From positions 43,846 to 107,845 of the forward strand of contig JAISLI010000050.1 in the NCBI GenBank assembly GCA_031291035.1: a stretch of 64,000 bases of DNA, read 5' to 3'. Positions 8,752-18,520 of this stretch are shown here, one piece after another. Each line of letters opens with the position of its first letter. Position 1 is the stretch's first letter. The notes beneath the pieces are model-generated. The model did not search any database. It saw only the letters and a list, made by a program, of their open reading frames with translations, and was not told the DNA's origin. Both the position numbers and the translations under genes were made by a program. The DNA comes from Desulfovibrio sp. GTDB taxonomy: Bacteria; Desulfobacterota; Desulfovibrionia; Desulfovibrionales; Desulfovibrionaceae.

Positions 8752-9804
8752 ATGATGAGAAGCAAAAAAAATAGCAAGGCGGAGGCCAGGCCGACGGTTG
8801 AGGTTCTGCCGGCATCGCGGGATGCGCCTGAAGTCGGGGAGGATGTGCTCGATTCGTTGGATATGCCCCCCGAAGACAGCCTTGAAGCGGACGATTTTTC
8901 CGACCCGTCCCTGCCTGTTCCCGCCTGTTCCCGCCTGCCCAAACTCGCGGGCGGCGGAGACAGCCTGTATTTGTATTTGCGCGAAGTGAGCCGTTTTCCC
9001 CTGCTCACGCCGGAAGAGGAGCATGAAATGGCTTTGCGCGTCCGGGATCATAATGACCCGGATGCCGCTTTCCGGCTTGTTTCTTCCCATCTGAGGCTTG
9101 TTGTGCGCATTGCCATGGATTTTCAGCGCCGCTGGATGCAGAATGTGCTTGACCTCGTCCAGGAAGGCAATGTGGGACTGGTGCGCGCCGTCAACAAGTT
9201 TAATCCGGACAAGGGCATCAAATTCTCCTATTACGCATCTTTCTGGATCAAGGCCTATATTCTCAAATTCATAATGGACAACTGGCGGATGGTGAAAATC
9301 GGGACCACGCAGGCGCAGCGCAAGCTCTTTTATAATCTGAACCGGGAGCGGCAGAAGCTGATCGCCCAAGGCTATGTTCCGGACAATGCGGCTCTTTCCA
9401 AAAAGTTCGGCGTCAGTGAGGACCAGATTGTGGAAATGGATCAGCGCCTTTCTTCCGCTGACGTTTCCCTCAACGCGCAGGTCGGGGACGAGTCCGGCGC
9501 CACCCGCATGGATTTTTTGCCGGCACTGGAGCCCGGCATAGAGCACAGGCTGGCATCGGACGAAATATCGGGCATCGTGCGCGAGCGCCTCAAGGTCATT
9601 AGCCCCGAACTCAACGAAAAGGAGCTTTACATTTTACACAACCGCCTGCTGACGGACGAACCGGTGACCTTGCGCGAGATAGGCGAGAGGTATAATATCA
9701 CAAGGGAACGGGTGCGACAGCTTGAGGCGCGGCTTCTGGAAAAAATTCACGAACATCTTGCCGGAAATATCACCGATTTTTCCGACGCATGGATACAGAC
9801 GTAA
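8752..9804 (+). CDS. rpoH: RNA polymerase sigma factor, RpoH (sigma-32) type
   Basis: Directs RNA polymerase to heat-shock-type promoters. 350 aa, about 65 longer than E. coli RpoH because of an acidic, low-complexity N-terminal extension of roughly 65 residues. Region 1.2/2 begins LYLYLREVSRFPLLTPEEE. Region 2.4 has KGIKFSYYASFWIKAYIL, and the RpoH-box-like segment reads AQRKLFYNLNRE. Region 4 ends with the helix-turn-helix TLREIGERYNITRERVRQLEARLLEKI. The start at 8752 is the first of two adjacent ATGs, neither with a strong RBS. It is divergent from metH. Confidence 0.88.
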   Translation: MMRSKKNSKAEARPTVEVLPASRDAPEVGEDVLDSLDMPPEDSLEADDFSDPSLPVPACSRLPKLAGGGDSLYLYLREVSRFPLLTPEEEHEMALRVRDHNDPDAAFRLVSSHLRLVVRIAMDFQRRWMQNVLDLVQEGNVGLVRAVNKFNPDKGIKFSYYASFWIKAYILKFIMDNWRMVKIGTTQAQRKLFYNLNRERQKLIAQGYVPDNAALSKKFGVSEDQIVEMDQRLSSADVSLNAQVGDESGATRMDFLPALEPGIEHRLASDEISGIVRERLKVISPELNEKELYILHNRLLTDEPVTLREIGERYNITRERVRQLEARLLEKIHEHLAGNITDFSDAWIQT

Positions 9805-9820
9805 GGTGACGGAAACAGGA

Positions 9821-11551
9821 ATGAAATCCAGGACGCTTGTCCTGTTCTGCGCGCTTCTGCTGGCGGCGTTCCCGGTATCTTTTCTGGGGTGCAGCGGCTG
9901 CGTCGGCAAGAAGGCGGACAAGGCCGCCCCCGCCGTCAGCGCCGACCGGCCGCCGGAAACGCGGCCCGCGCCTTCCGAACTTTCCGCCGGAGCTCTCGAC
10001 ACCTACGCCTACCTGGTTTTTGCCTCATGTATGTACGATGAGGATGAAAAAGGTCTCTTTGAGGCAAGGGAACTGATGAAGCGGGCCAAACTTCCGGCAA
10101 AAGCGTGGATGGAGGGCGGCGTGTGGCTTTTGGGGCTGAGATCGCCCCATGCCGCGCCTTTTCTGGAAGACGCGCACAGCTTGTGGCCGGATGACGCGTC
10201 GCTCAACCTGCTTTATGCCGAGGCGCTGATAAACGACGGCGGGATAGAGCGGGCAATCGCGCTTATTCGCGCGTATCTGCGGAAAAATCCGGACTCCTTT
10301 GACGCGCGTCTTGAACTTGCCCTGCTTCTGGTCAAGAACAGGGAATTTATGGAAGCGGAGGAACTGCTCGGAGCCATTCCGGCAAAAAAACGGACGCCCC
10401 TTGTCAACTATTATTTTGCGAGAGCATTGATCGGCATGCAGCGTCAAACCGAGGCATTGCCTCTGCTGCAGGCCGTTGTCAGGGAGCAGCCGGATTTTGT
10501 GGAGGCGCTTGCGGAACTGGCCTTTGTTCACGAGCAGCGTTCAAATTTGCCGGAGGCGCGCAAGGTTTACGAACGCATTCTCAAACTTGACTTTGCCGCG
10601 CCGGACGTGCTGTTGCGTCTCATCAACATTTCCCTTCGGCTCCGGCAGCCGGAAAAGGCGCTCAAGTATATGCAACGGGGGCCGGACACAAAGCAGTTCC
10701 GCCTGGCGGTGGCGGGCATGTTCATGGATTTTCAGCATGCTCTTCAGGCGGAAAACATCCTGAAAAAAATCGCGGTGGAGGGCGACAAAAGCGGTGAATC
10801 CCACATTTTGCTTGCGGATGTCGCGTATCAACAGCGGCGCGATCTGGCCGGCGCGCTTGCCTGGCTTGACAAGGTGCCGGCGGAAAGCAAACACGCGGGA
10901 CAGGCGCAATTATTGCGCGCGCGCATTCTGGCCGAGGCCGGCCGGGGCGCGCAGGCTCTTGAGGAGACCCGCAGGGGACAGCAAAAATTTACGGACCTCT
11001 CCGATTTCTGGGAGATGGAAATCCGTATTCTGGCCCATGAAAAAAAGATGGCGGAAGCGCTTGAAGCCGCCCGCAAGGCCGTTGGGCTCTGGCCCAAAAA
11101 TTCGGATTTGCTGTTTTTGCTCGGCTCGCTGCTTGATGAAACAGGCGATAAAAAAGAGGCTTTCAGGGTGATGGAAACAATTTTGGAGAGCCACCCGGAC
11201 AACTTTCAGGCGCTCAATTATGTGGGTTACACCTTGTCCGAGGAAAATCATGATCTGGACAGGGCGCTGGAACTGATTGTCAAGGCCGACCAGCTTTCGC
11301 CGAACAAATCGTACATAGTGGATTCCCTCGCCTGGGCGCTTTTCAAGGTTGGCCGAGCGCAGGAAGCCCTAGTTGAAATCCGCCGGGCGGTGGACCTGGG
11401 AGGGCAGCCGAACCCTTCCATCTGGGAGCACTACGGCGATATTGCCCGGCATCTGAATCTCAGGGATGAAGCCCGCAAGGCTTACCAAAATGCTCTGGAT
11501 CTCAAACCGGCCAATGCCGAGTCCTTGCGCCGCCGTCTGTCACAGCTATGA
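9821..11551 (+). CDS. TPR-repeat lipoprotein
   Basis: 576 aa from the ATG at 9821. The longer ORF-track start lies inside rpoH. The N-terminus is a lipoprotein signal with lipobox-like FLGC around residue 20. The rest is a continuous superhelix of tetratricopeptide repeats, for example LLYAEALINDGGIERAIALIRAYLRK and the repeats near the C-terminus DSLAWALFKVGRAQEALVEI. It is probably anchored in a membrane and acts as an assembly scaffold. The coupled downstream LolB-like lipoprotein (4 bp ATGA overlap) suggests both serve outer-membrane biogenesis. Exact function unknown. Confidence 0.85.
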   Translation: MKSRTLVLFCALLLAAFPVSFLGCSGCVGKKADKAAPAVSADRPPETRPAPSELSAGALDTYAYLVFASCMYDEDEKGLFEARELMKRAKLPAKAWMEGGVWLLGLRSPHAAPFLEDAHSLWPDDASLNLLYAEALINDGGIERAIALIRAYLRKNPDSFDARLELALLLVKNREFMEAEELLGAIPAKKRTPLVNYYFARALIGMQRQTEALPLLQAVVREQPDFVEALAELAFVHEQRSNLPEARKVYERILKLDFAAPDVLLRLINISLRLRQPEKALKYMQRGPDTKQFRLAVAGMFMDFQHALQAENILKKIAVEGDKSGESHILLADVAYQQRRDLAGALAWLDKVPAESKHAGQAQLLRARILAEAGRGAQALEETRRGQQKFTDLSDFWEMEIRILAHEKKMAEALEAARKAVGLWPKNSDLLFLLGSLLDETGDKKEAFRVMETILESHPDNFQALNYVGYTLSEENHDLDRALELIVKADQLSPNKSYIVDSLAWALFKVGRAQEALVEIRRAVDLGGQPNPSIWEHYGDIARHLNLRDEARKAYQNALDLKPANAESLRRRLSQL

Positions 11552-12336
11552 AAACCCGCGTTCTTTTCGCCCTGCTCATCCTTCTTTCGGCTTGCGCAAA
11601 GCCGGCCGCGGTCGACGTGACGGAGGAAAAGCGAAACGGGATGGACAATTTGCGGAACTATCTGGCTTCGGCGGATGTGCCCTCCACGCCGTTTCATGTG
11701 CGGATGAGCCTGCGTTTCGGCTCCGCCGAGGATACGCGGCGGGTGACGGCCCTGTTCTGGGGCAACGGCGAAGATCGCCTGCGGCTTGACGTCATGGCGG
11801 GCATTGGAGTCACAGCGGCAAAAATCGCAGAGGACGACCGGCATTTCCTCGTATACAGCCCCAATGAAAACAAAGCCTGGTTTTTTCAGGGAACGGCGAA
11901 ACCCCTTTTGCGGATAGGGGTTCCCATACCGTTTCATCTCAGTCATCTGGCGAATCTGCTGAATGGACGTTATGCCCGCGTTTTCGGGAAGGAGTGCGGC
12001 CAGGGAGAATTGTCGCAGGATGGTCTTTTGCGTTGCGAGCTTGCCGGCAAACCCGGCGGCAGTCTGACCATCGACGCCGACGGGTTGCCGCGTCTCTGGC
12101 ATGAAAACCGGAAGGACGGTGGGTGGGAAATGCGGATTGTTTATAGCGAGGACGCGCGCGGTTTGCCGCATCGCCTGATGCTCACGGCGGAAGACGGCAA
12201 ACGCGCCGTTGTTCTTGTCAAGGAACGCGAAAAACCGTCAACGCCTTTTACAGACGGGCAGTTGCGCCTTGCCTTGCCGGAGGATACGCCGCTTTTGCCG
12301 TTGGCAAAGTACAAATCCGTCCTCCGCGGGCAATAA
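11548..12336 (+). CDS. LolB-like lipoprotein (DUF4292-type fold)
   Basis: 262 aa with a lipoprotein signal whose lipobox reads LLSAC near residue 16. The mature part looks like the half-barrel LolA/LolB/DUF4292 fold: RVTALFWGNGEDRLRLDVMAG, then FLVYSPNENKAWFFQG, then a later strand-rich region. That family binds lipoproteins or lipids in the periplasm. It starts inside the TPR lipoprotein stop codon (ATGA), so the pair is translationally coupled. Assignment as a true LolB is uncertain. Confidence 0.6.
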   Translation: MKTRVLFALLILLSACAKPAAVDVTEEKRNGMDNLRNYLASADVPSTPFHVRMSLRFGSAEDTRRVTALFWGNGEDRLRLDVMAGIGVTAAKIAEDDRHFLVYSPNENKAWFFQGTAKPLLRIGVPIPFHLSHLANLLNGRYARVFGKECGQGELSQDGLLRCELAGKPGGSLTIDADGLPRLWHENRKDGGWEMRIVYSEDARGLPHRLMLTAEDGKRAVVLVKEREKPSTPFTDGQLRLALPEDTPLLPLAKYKSVLRGQ

Positions 12337-12456
12337 GCGAATTGACATTGAAATTGTATAATTGTTCCGTGGAGATTTGTCCGCAAACTGGTTTTGCGGC
12401 GTTGCGAATGACACAGCGGCGCATGTTGCGGCTGTCGGATTTATCGGGGAGGAGTC

Positions 12457-12906
12457 GTGCGGCGCATTCATATCGCTTCCGATCACGCGGGTTTTGTCCT
12501 GAAACGGATATTGGCGCGGAATCTGGCGGAGCGGGGTTGCGAGGTCGCGGATGACGGACCTTTCACGGAGGAAAGCTGCGACTATCCCGTTATGGCGCAC
12601 AAACTCTGCCATGCCGTCGCGCGTGAGGGCTGCCTTGGCATTCTGGTTTGCGGTTCCGGCATCGGCATGTCCATGGCGGCCAACCGGCACCCCGAAATCA
12701 GGGCGGCTCTCTGCACGACGGAACTGCACGCGGGCTTGGCGCGCCGGCACAACAATGCCAATGTTCTCTGTCTCGGCGCCAGAATTACCGGTGTGGAACT
12801 CGCCATGTCCATTGTGGCGGCATTTCTGGAAAACGACTTTGAGGGCGGCCGCCATGCGCGCCGCATCGGCCTGCTCGCGCCGCTTGCCGAAAACCTTGAA
12901 ACCTGA
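12457..12906 (+). CDS. rpiB: Ribose-5-phosphate isomerase B
   Basis: Interconverts ribose-5-phosphate and ribulose-5-phosphate in the pentose phosphate pathway. 149 aa, the family length. Visible motifs are SDHAGFVLKR at the N-terminus, the active-site cysteine segment VCGSGIGMSMAANR and RHNNANVLCLGARI. The start is a GTG at 12457 preceded by GGGGAGGAG. The 120 bp before it hold a TATAAT hexamer at 12357 with TTGACA only 9 bp upstream, which is too close for a normal promoter. Confidence 0.93.
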   Translation: MRRIHIASDHAGFVLKRILARNLAERGCEVADDGPFTEESCDYPVMAHKLCHAVAREGCLGILVCGSGIGMSMAANRHPEIRAALCTTELHAGLARRHNNANVLCLGARITGVELAMSIVAAFLENDFEGGRHARRIGLLAPLAENLET

Positions 12907-12914
12907 GGCACAGC

Positions 12915-14366
12915 ATGCTGTTGTATAATACCCTCGGACGCAAAAAAGAAGAATTCATACCTGTCAGGCCCGGCAGGGCAACCATGTATGTTTGCGGCAT
13001 AACAGCCTATGATTTCTGCCATATCGGACATGCGCGGTCAGCCGTTTTTTTTGATGTTCTGGCGCGCCGTCTGCGCCATTCAGGCCACAATCTCACATTC
13101 GTGCGCAATTTTACCGATGTGGACGACAAGATTATCGCGCGGGCCAACAGCGAGGGGCGTGATTGGCTGGAGGTGGCGAACACCCACATCGCCGCCTTTC
13201 ATGAGGACATGGACCGTCTGAAGGTTTTGCGCGCGGATTTTGAGCCGCGCGCGACAGAGTATATTCCGCAGATACAGGAAATTTGCGTGACCTTGATTGC
13301 CGCGGGCAAGGCCTATGCGACTCCCTCCGGCGACGTGTATTTTCGCGTGCGGGCCTGGCCCAGGTACGGCCGGCTCTCGGGACGCGGTCTGGATGAACTG
13401 CTTGCCGGAGCGCGGGTCGTCTCCGGAGAGGAGAAGGAAGACCCGCTGGACTTCGCCCTCTGGAAGGCGGCGAAGAACGGCGAACCGTTCTGGGAGAGCC
13501 CCTGGGGCAAGGGCAGGCCGGGCTGGCATATAGAGTGTTCCGCCATGAGCGCTCCCTGGTTGCCCCTTGATATACACGGCGGCGGGCAGGATTTGATTTT
13601 TCCGCATCACGAGAACGAGATCGCCCAGTCTGAGGCCGCCGGCAATGCCGCTCTGGCGAACTACTGGATACACAACGGTTTTGTGCAGACGAACGCGGAG
13701 AAAATGTCAAAATCTTTGGGCAATGCTACTACAATTCGCGCGATGTTAAAAAATTATCTGCCGGAAACATTACGTTTTTTTATTTTGAGCAAGCATTACC
13801 GCAGTCCCGTCGATTTTACGCAGCAAAGCATGGATGAAGCGGAAAAGGCCCTTCGTCGCGTCTATTCCGCTCTGCTGGAGGCAAGCGGCGCCCTCGCGCG
13901 CGGAAAATGGAAAAATTCCGCGTTGCCCGAAAACATGCGCCGGGAATGGGAATCACTGCCGGAAGCCTTCGAGGTCGCCCTTGACGATGACGTCAATACG
14001 GCCCAGGCGCTGGGACAGATTTTTTCACAGACGAGGCTTGTAAACCGTCTGCTGGAGGACAAAAATCTGCGCGGCAGCGAAGGCGGGCGTAAAATGCTGG
14101 CGGAATTCCTTGAGCGCGCCTTTGACTGGGAACGCCAGCTCGGTCTTTTCGGCGCCACGCCGGCCGCGTTTCTGGAGGAGCTGCGGGATATCCGCGTCCG
14201 GCGAAAAAATCTCGACAGGGGACGCATCGCAGACCTGCTCAAACGGCGGGAAATTGCCCGCGCCGGGGAAAATTTTGCCGAATCCGATGAACTGCGCGAC
14301 AGGCTTGCCGAATCCGGCGTCACCGTGCGCGACACGCGGGAAGGCCAGATTTGGGATTTGGAGTGA
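12915..14366 (+). CDS. cysS: Cysteinyl-tRNA synthetase
   Basis: Charges tRNA-Cys. 483 aa, class I synthetase of normal size. The zinc/HIGH region is MYVCGITAYDFCHIGHAR, the zinc-ligand and catalytic region is WHIECSAMS with GGGQDLIFPHHENE, and KMSKS appears as AEKMSKSLGN. The C-terminal anticodon-binding helices follow. It begins 8 bases after the rpiB stop. Confidence 0.97.
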   Translation: MLLYNTLGRKKEEFIPVRPGRATMYVCGITAYDFCHIGHARSAVFFDVLARRLRHSGHNLTFVRNFTDVDDKIIARANSEGRDWLEVANTHIAAFHEDMDRLKVLRADFEPRATEYIPQIQEICVTLIAAGKAYATPSGDVYFRVRAWPRYGRLSGRGLDELLAGARVVSGEEKEDPLDFALWKAAKNGEPFWESPWGKGRPGWHIECSAMSAPWLPLDIHGGGQDLIFPHHENEIAQSEAAGNAALANYWIHNGFVQTNAEKMSKSLGNATTIRAMLKNYLPETLRFFILSKHYRSPVDFTQQSMDEAEKALRRVYSALLEASGALARGKWKNSALPENMRREWESLPEAFEVALDDDVNTAQALGQIFSQTRLVNRLLEDKNLRGSEGGRKMLAEFLERAFDWERQLGLFGATPAAFLEELRDIRVRRKNLDRGRIADLLKRREIARAGENFAESDELRDRLAESGVTVRDTREGQIWDLE

Positions 14367-14370
14367 CCCC

Positions 14371-15780
14371 TTGACGACAGCCCTGTCTCTTTTGCTCCGC
14401 CGCGCCCTGACTTGGTTTCTGGCCGCAACCTTTGTCGTTCAGGCGCTGCCCGCGCCCGCCCACGCGTTTCTTTTCGGCGGGGTCACGATCAGGGACGAAA
14501 AGGAGATGGGCCGGAAATTTGACGCCATGATCCGATCAAATCTGTCTGTCATTGACGATCCCGAGGTCAGGCAATACGTCATGTCTCTCACTGAACGTCT
14601 TGTCCGGACCATGCCGAAACAGCCCTACACCTTCAACGCGTCGGTGATCCTGAACAACGCGCTTAACGCTTTTGCCGTGCCCGGGGGCTACATTTATGTT
14701 TTTTCCGGCCTGATTATGAATTTCGACAGCGAGGACGAGCTGGTCGGCGTCATGGCCCACGAACTTGCGCACGTCACGCAGCGGCATGTCGCTTCGCGGC
14801 TTGAGCGGGCGCAGTTTGTCTCCCTGGGTTCGTTACTGCTTGCCGTCGCCGGCATAGCCGCCGGAGGTCCCGGAGGCGGAGCGGTGGCCGTGAGCGCCCT
14901 GGGCGCCGGTCAGGCTACCATGCTCAATTACAGCCGTCTTGACGAGACAGAGGCCGATCAGATAGGTCTGCAATACTTGGTCGCCGCCGGATACCCGCCG
15001 GAAGGCATGGTGAACGGCTTCAAGGTGCTTCGGCGGAAAAGCATGATGAGCGGCGCTTCCGTACCCTCCTATCTCTCCACGCATCCCGCCATAGGCGAAC
15101 GCATAAATACCCTTCAGTCCAGGATAGCCGCCATGCCCGACAAAGCGCGGGAAAGTCCTTCGGAGAACCGGCGCTTCAAGCGCGTGAACACGCTGCTTTG
15201 GGCTCGCTACGGCGACGAGCAGGCGGCCCTGCAGCGTTTTTCCAAAAACGACGCTCTTTCCTGCATGGGCAGAGGGATTGTGCTGAACCGGCTGAACAGA
15301 ATTCCGCAGGCTTCCGCGGCCTTTGACAAAGCTTTGGCGGCCGCTCCGGACGATGCCCTGGTGTTGCGCGAGGCCGGCGTGTTTCACTTTCGCAGGGGCG
15401 AGATGCGGCGTGCCGGGGATCTGCTTGAAGCGGCGCTGCGCCTGGACCCGAAGGATTACATGGCCGCTTTTTACTACGCCCGCATGCTGGACGAGACCGG
15501 ACGCGGCGGAGCCGCCGGATATTATGAAGACGTTCTGCGCCATGTGCCGGAGGATGCCGAAGTGCATGAGGCCTATGCGCGTTCGCTGGGAAAATCCGGC
15601 AGGCAGTTTGAGGCCTATGTTCATCTGACGTACAGCGTGCTGTACGCCGACAGGCAGAAACTGGCGGAGCGCTATTTTGCGAAGGCGCGAAGCCTTGCTG
15701 AACACGCGCCGGACAAGCGCCCTTTTCAGCGTTTGGAAGCGGCGTACAAAGAACGCAGGGAAATGTGGAAAAAACGATGA
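14371..15780 (+). CDS. M48 zinc metalloprotease with TPR domain (BepA-like)
   Basis: 469 aa from the TTG at 14371, which has GGAG seven bases upstream and follows the cysS stop by 4 nt. The ORF-track start is inside cysS. A signal peptide ([16 protein letters not shown]) leads to an M48 domain with the zinc motif [11 protein letters not shown] near residue 130 and the third ligand in [12 protein letters not shown]-terminal TPR repeats run from roughly residue 270. BepA/YfgC-type enzymes act in periplasmic quality control of outer-membrane proteins and LPS assembly. The 3' end overlaps hslV. Confidence 0.87.
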   Translation: MTTALSLLLRRALTWFLAATFVVQALPAPAHAFLFGGVTIRDEKEMGRKFDAMIRSNLSVIDDPEVRQYVMSLTERLVRTMPKQPYTFNASVILNNALNAFAVPGGYIYVFSGLIMNFDSEDELVGVMAHELAHVTQRHVASRLERAQFVSLGSLLLAVAGIAAGGPGGGAVAVSALGAGQATMLNYSRLDETEADQIGLQYLVAAGYPPEGMVNGFKVLRRKSMMSGASVPSYLSTHPAIGERINTLQSRIAAMPDKARESPSENRRFKRVNTLLWARYGDEQAALQRFSKNDALSCMGRGIVLNRLNRIPQASAAFDKALAAAPDDALVLREAGVFHFRRGEMRRAGDLLEAALRLDPKDYMAAFYYARMLDETGRGGAAGYYEDVLRHVPEDAEVHEAYARSLGKSGRQFEAYVHLTYSVLYADRQKLAERYFAKARSLAEHAPDKRPFQRLEAAYKERREMWKKR

Positions 15781-16337
15781 CGGAGACGCACGGCACCACC
15801 ATTCTGCTGGTCAGGCGCAACGGCCGTGTCGCCATGGCCGGGGACGGGCAGGTGACATTCGGCCAGAACATGGTCATGAAACAGACTGCCCAGAAGGTGC
15901 GCCGCCTCAGCGACGGCACCGTCCTCGCGGGTTTTGCGGGCGCCACGGCTGACGCCTTCACGCTTTTTGAACTTTTTGAGGAGAAGCTCAAGCATTTCAG
16001 CGGCAATTTGCTGCGTTCCGCTGTGGAACTGGCGCGGGAATGGCGCAGGGACAAATACCTGCGCAGGCTGGAAGCCATGCTGCTCCTTGCCGATGCCGCG
16101 CATTTGCTTGTTCTTTCGGGAAACGGCGACGTCATTGAACCGGATGACGGGGTCACCGCCATCGGAAGCGGCGGGCCATACGCTCTGGCGGCCGCCCGGG
16201 CGCTGCTTGAGCACAGCGAACTCGACGCCGGGGAGATCGCCCGCGCGGCCATGGGCATTGCCGCGGACATTTGCGTGTACACAAACCGTCATCTGACCAT
16301 AGAGACGCTGGCCGCGGAAACGGAAAAGGCAGGCTGA
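15777..16337 (+). CDS. hslV: ATP-dependent protease peptidase subunit HslV
   Basis: Proteolytic core of the HslUV (ClpQY) protease. 186 aa from the ATG at 15777, which overlaps the protease stop as ATGA. The catalytic threonine is the first T of [12 protein letters not shown], giving a short propeptide MTETHG that would be removed. [11 protein letters not shown] and the later [17 protein letters not shown] are family motifs. The ATPase partner hslU is not next to it and is not seen in this window. Next comes ispE with no gap. Confidence 0.95.
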   Translation: MTETHGTTILLVRRNGRVAMAGDGQVTFGQNMVMKQTAQKVRRLSDGTVLAGFAGATADAFTLFELFEEKLKHFSGNLLRSAVELAREWRRDKYLRRLEAMLLLADAAHLLVLSGNGDVIEPDDGVTAIGSGGPYALAAARALLEHSELDAGEIARAAMGIAADICVYTNRHLTIETLAAETEKAG

Positions 16338-17249
16338 ATGCCCCCTTCCCCTGTCCGGCTTTCAACCGGCTGCAAGGTCAATTTCGGCCTTCGCATTGTC
16401 GGCGTGAGGCCGGACGGCTACCACGAGCTGGACTCCATTTTGTATCCCCTGCCGTATCCGCGTGATGGGCTGACCATTCGCCGCGCGTCCCGGGACGGAA
16501 TCAGGGTTGTTTGTTCCGACCCGGACATTGACGCCGAAAATAATACCCTGACAAAAGCCTACGCGGCCTTTGCGGAAGTTGCGGGCCCGGTTCCCGGTCT
16601 TGAAGTTTTCCTGCAAAAACGCATTCCCGTCGGAGCCGGTCTCGGCGGCGGCAGCGGCAATGCGGCCGCACTGCTGCGCTGGCTGAACAGGGAAAGCGCG
16701 CGCCCGCTGAATATGGAGGCCCTGGCCGGGCTCGCCCTGACCGTGGGGGCCGACACGCCGTTTTTTCTGCGGGCTTCCCCCTGTCGTGTTCAGGGTATCG
16801 GAGAGAGAATCACGCCCGTCGCATTGGACTTGTCCGGCTGTCCGTTGGTTCTGGTCTGCCCGGACATTCAGGTCAGCACAGGCCGGGCCTACGCCGCCTA
16901 CGACGCGTCGCTCCTGCCCCCAAAACCTCTTGCGGGGCGGAAGCGCTTGACAAAATCCGTATCGGGGGATAAATGTTCTCCCCTGTTTGAGGCGGCACGG
17001 AGAACATATTTCCGCGACACTCCGGGGAATGGTCTTGTGAACGATCTGGAGGCGGTCGTCTTTCAAGGACAGCCGGCACTGGCCTCCATCAAGGCCGGAC
17101 TGTTGCGGCTTGGCGCCGACGCGGCATGTATGAGCGGGAGCGGTTCAAGCCTGTTTGGCCTGTTTCCCCGGCACGGGGCGGAGTCGGCCGCAAAGGCCGC
17201 GTTCGCGTTGCGGACAGGGCGGAGGCGCGTATTTCTGCTGAGTTTGTGA
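16338..17249 (+). CDS. ispE: 4-diphosphocytidyl-2-C-methyl-D-erythritol kinase
   Basis: Fourth step of the MEP isoprenoid pathway, ATP-dependent phosphorylation of CDP-methylerythritol. 303 aa GHMP kinase. The phosphate loop is PVGAGLGGGSGNAAALLRWL, with KVNFGLRIVGVRPDGYHELDS at the start and MSGSGSSLFGLF near the C-terminus. The ATG directly follows the hslV stop. The tRNA-Gln, prs, rplY and pth follow in the order seen in related genomes. Confidence 0.95.
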   Translation: MPPSPVRLSTGCKVNFGLRIVGVRPDGYHELDSILYPLPYPRDGLTIRRASRDGIRVVCSDPDIDAENNTLTKAYAAFAEVAGPVPGLEVFLQKRIPVGAGLGGGSGNAAALLRWLNRESARPLNMEALAGLALTVGADTPFFLRASPCRVQGIGERITPVALDLSGCPLVLVCPDIQVSTGRAYAAYDASLLPPKPLAGRKRLTKSVSGDKCSPLFEAARRTYFRDTPGNGLVNDLEAVVFQGQPALASIKAGLLRLGADAACMSGSGSSLFGLFPRHGAESAAKAAFALRTGRRRVFLLSL

Positions 17250-17254
17250 CGTGC

Positions 17255-17329
17255 TGGGATGTAGCCAAGTGGTAAGGCAACGGGTTTTGGCTCCGTCATA
17301 CGAAGGTTCGACCCCTTCCATCCCAGCCA
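17255..17329 (+). tRNA. tRNA-Gln (anticodon TTG), CCA encoded
   Basis: A 75 nt cloverleaf. The acceptor stem is TGGGATG/CATCCCA with discriminator G and a genomic CCA. The D arm is GCCAAGTGGTAAGGC. The anticodon stem ACGGG/TCCGT closes a seven-base loop TTTTGGC with anticodon TTG. The T arm is GAAGG-TTCGACC-CCTTC. Confidence 0.97.
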
Positions 17330-17337
17330 ATTGGAGC

Positions 17338-17465
17338 ACGTCACGTTGGAGCGAATTGGGGCAGTTCACCCGGCTCCTGTCCGCCGGGCTGGAAGCAGTC
17401 AGCGGATGGAGCCGGCTGTGGATTGAAACGAGTGAATTGTTTCAAACGTTAATTGCTGTAGTACA
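17338..17465 (+). repeat. Degenerate dispersed repeat between tRNA-Gln and prs (copy A)
   Basis: The stretch contains GAAACGAGTGAATTGTTTC and the end CAAACGTTAATTGCTGTA. This closely matches the repeat after rpsA (GAAACGAGTGAACCGCTC and CAAGCGTTAGTTGCTCTA). It fills most of the 228 bp gap before prs, where I see no gene. Confidence 0.55.
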
Positions 17466-17557
17466 CGCCCGCCTGAGCGGCTTGATGCGTTTGCCTTTAT
17501 GTCCCGCGGCGGTGCGGCAAAGACGGGCTCCGGCTTTTACCGGAGGACAGGCACAAC

Positions 17558-18505
17558 ATGTTCGGCGCTATGAAAATTGTTACCGGAGGCTCAAATCCGG
17601 AACTGGCCAGGGGCATTTGCGACCATCTTGGTTGCCGACTCACGCCCACGCTTGCCACGACTTTCAGCGACGGCGAGCTGCGTATTGAAATCGGTGAAAA
17701 CGTCCGCGGCGATGATGTGTTCGTTGTCCAGCCTGCCTGTCCTCCGGCGGTCAACCGCAATCTCATTCAGCTCTGCCTGATGCTGGACGCGCTCAAACGC
17801 GCCAGCGCCGGCCGCATAACCGCCGTCATTCCCTATTACGCCTATGCCCGGCAGGACCGCAAGGTCAGTCCGCGCTCGCCGATAAGCGCGAAACTGGTGG
17901 CGGATTTTATCAGTGTCGCCGGGGCCGACCGCGTTGTCACCATAGATCTGCATGCCGGTCAGATCCAAGGTTTTTTCAACTGCCCGGTGGACAATATTTT
18001 TGCCGCGCCGGTCATGCTGGACACTTTGAGGGAATTCGGAACAGAAAACATTGTCATGGTTTCGCCGGACGCGGGAGGGGTTGAACGCGCGCGGGCCTAT
18101 GCCAAACGGCTCAACGCTCCCCTCGCCATCGTGGATAAACGCCGCGACCGGCCCAATCAGGCAATGGCCATGTACGTCATCGGCGATGTGGAGGAACGGG
18201 TCGCCATTATGGTGGACGACATGATCGACACGGCGGGCACGCTTTGCGCCGGCGCGGAAGTTCTGCTCAAATGCGGCGCGCGGAAAATTGTGGCCTGCGC
18301 GACCCATCCTGTTCTGTCGGGGCCCGCCATTGACCGCATCAACGCCACGGAGGCCCTTACCCAGGTCATTGTCGCCGATACCATACCCGTGGGCGACAAA
18401 ATTGAGCGTTGTCCGAAACTCAGGATTATTTCCGTAGCGGCGCTTCTTGCCAAAACCATTCACAACATCCATACGGGTTCATCCGTGAGCGTGTTGTTTG
18501 TGTAA
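17558..18505 (+). CDS. prs: Ribose-phosphate pyrophosphokinase
   Basis: Makes PRPP, used here by Hpt among others. 315 aa. The catalytic flexible loop is YYAYARQDRKVSPRSPISA, and the PRPP loop is VDDMIDTAGTLC. The start at 17558 (MFGAMKIV) has GGAGG about a dozen bases upstream; a second in-frame ATG at 17570 is possible. The order with rplY and pth on one strand suggests cotranscription. Confidence 0.97.
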   Translation: MFGAMKIVTGGSNPELARGICDHLGCRLTPTLATTFSDGELRIEIGENVRGDDVFVVQPACPPAVNRNLIQLCLMLDALKRASAGRITAVIPYYAYARQDRKVSPRSPISAKLVADFISVAGADRVVTIDLHAGQIQGFFNCPVDNIFAAPVMLDTLREFGTENIVMVSPDAGGVERARAYAKRLNAPLAIVDKRRDRPNQAMAMYVIGDVEERVAIMVDDMIDTAGTLCAGAEVLLKCGARKIVACATHPVLSGPAIDRINATEALTQVIVADTIPVGDKIERCPKLRIISVAALLAKTIHNIHTGSSVSVLFV

Positions 18506-18520
18506 TGAAGGAGAGGAACC

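Noticed and set aside
8575-9546. 323 aa ORF on the minus strand opposite rpoH
   Set aside because: The plus-strand rpoH has all sigma-factor regions; the opposite frame has none.
12342-12362. TTGACA and TATAAT upstream of rpiB
   Set aside because: The spacing is only 9 bp, too short for a sigma-70 promoter; recorded as a coincidence unless mapped.
14833-15705. 290 aa ORF on the minus strand opposite the M48 protease
   Set aside because: Antisense shadow with no motif.
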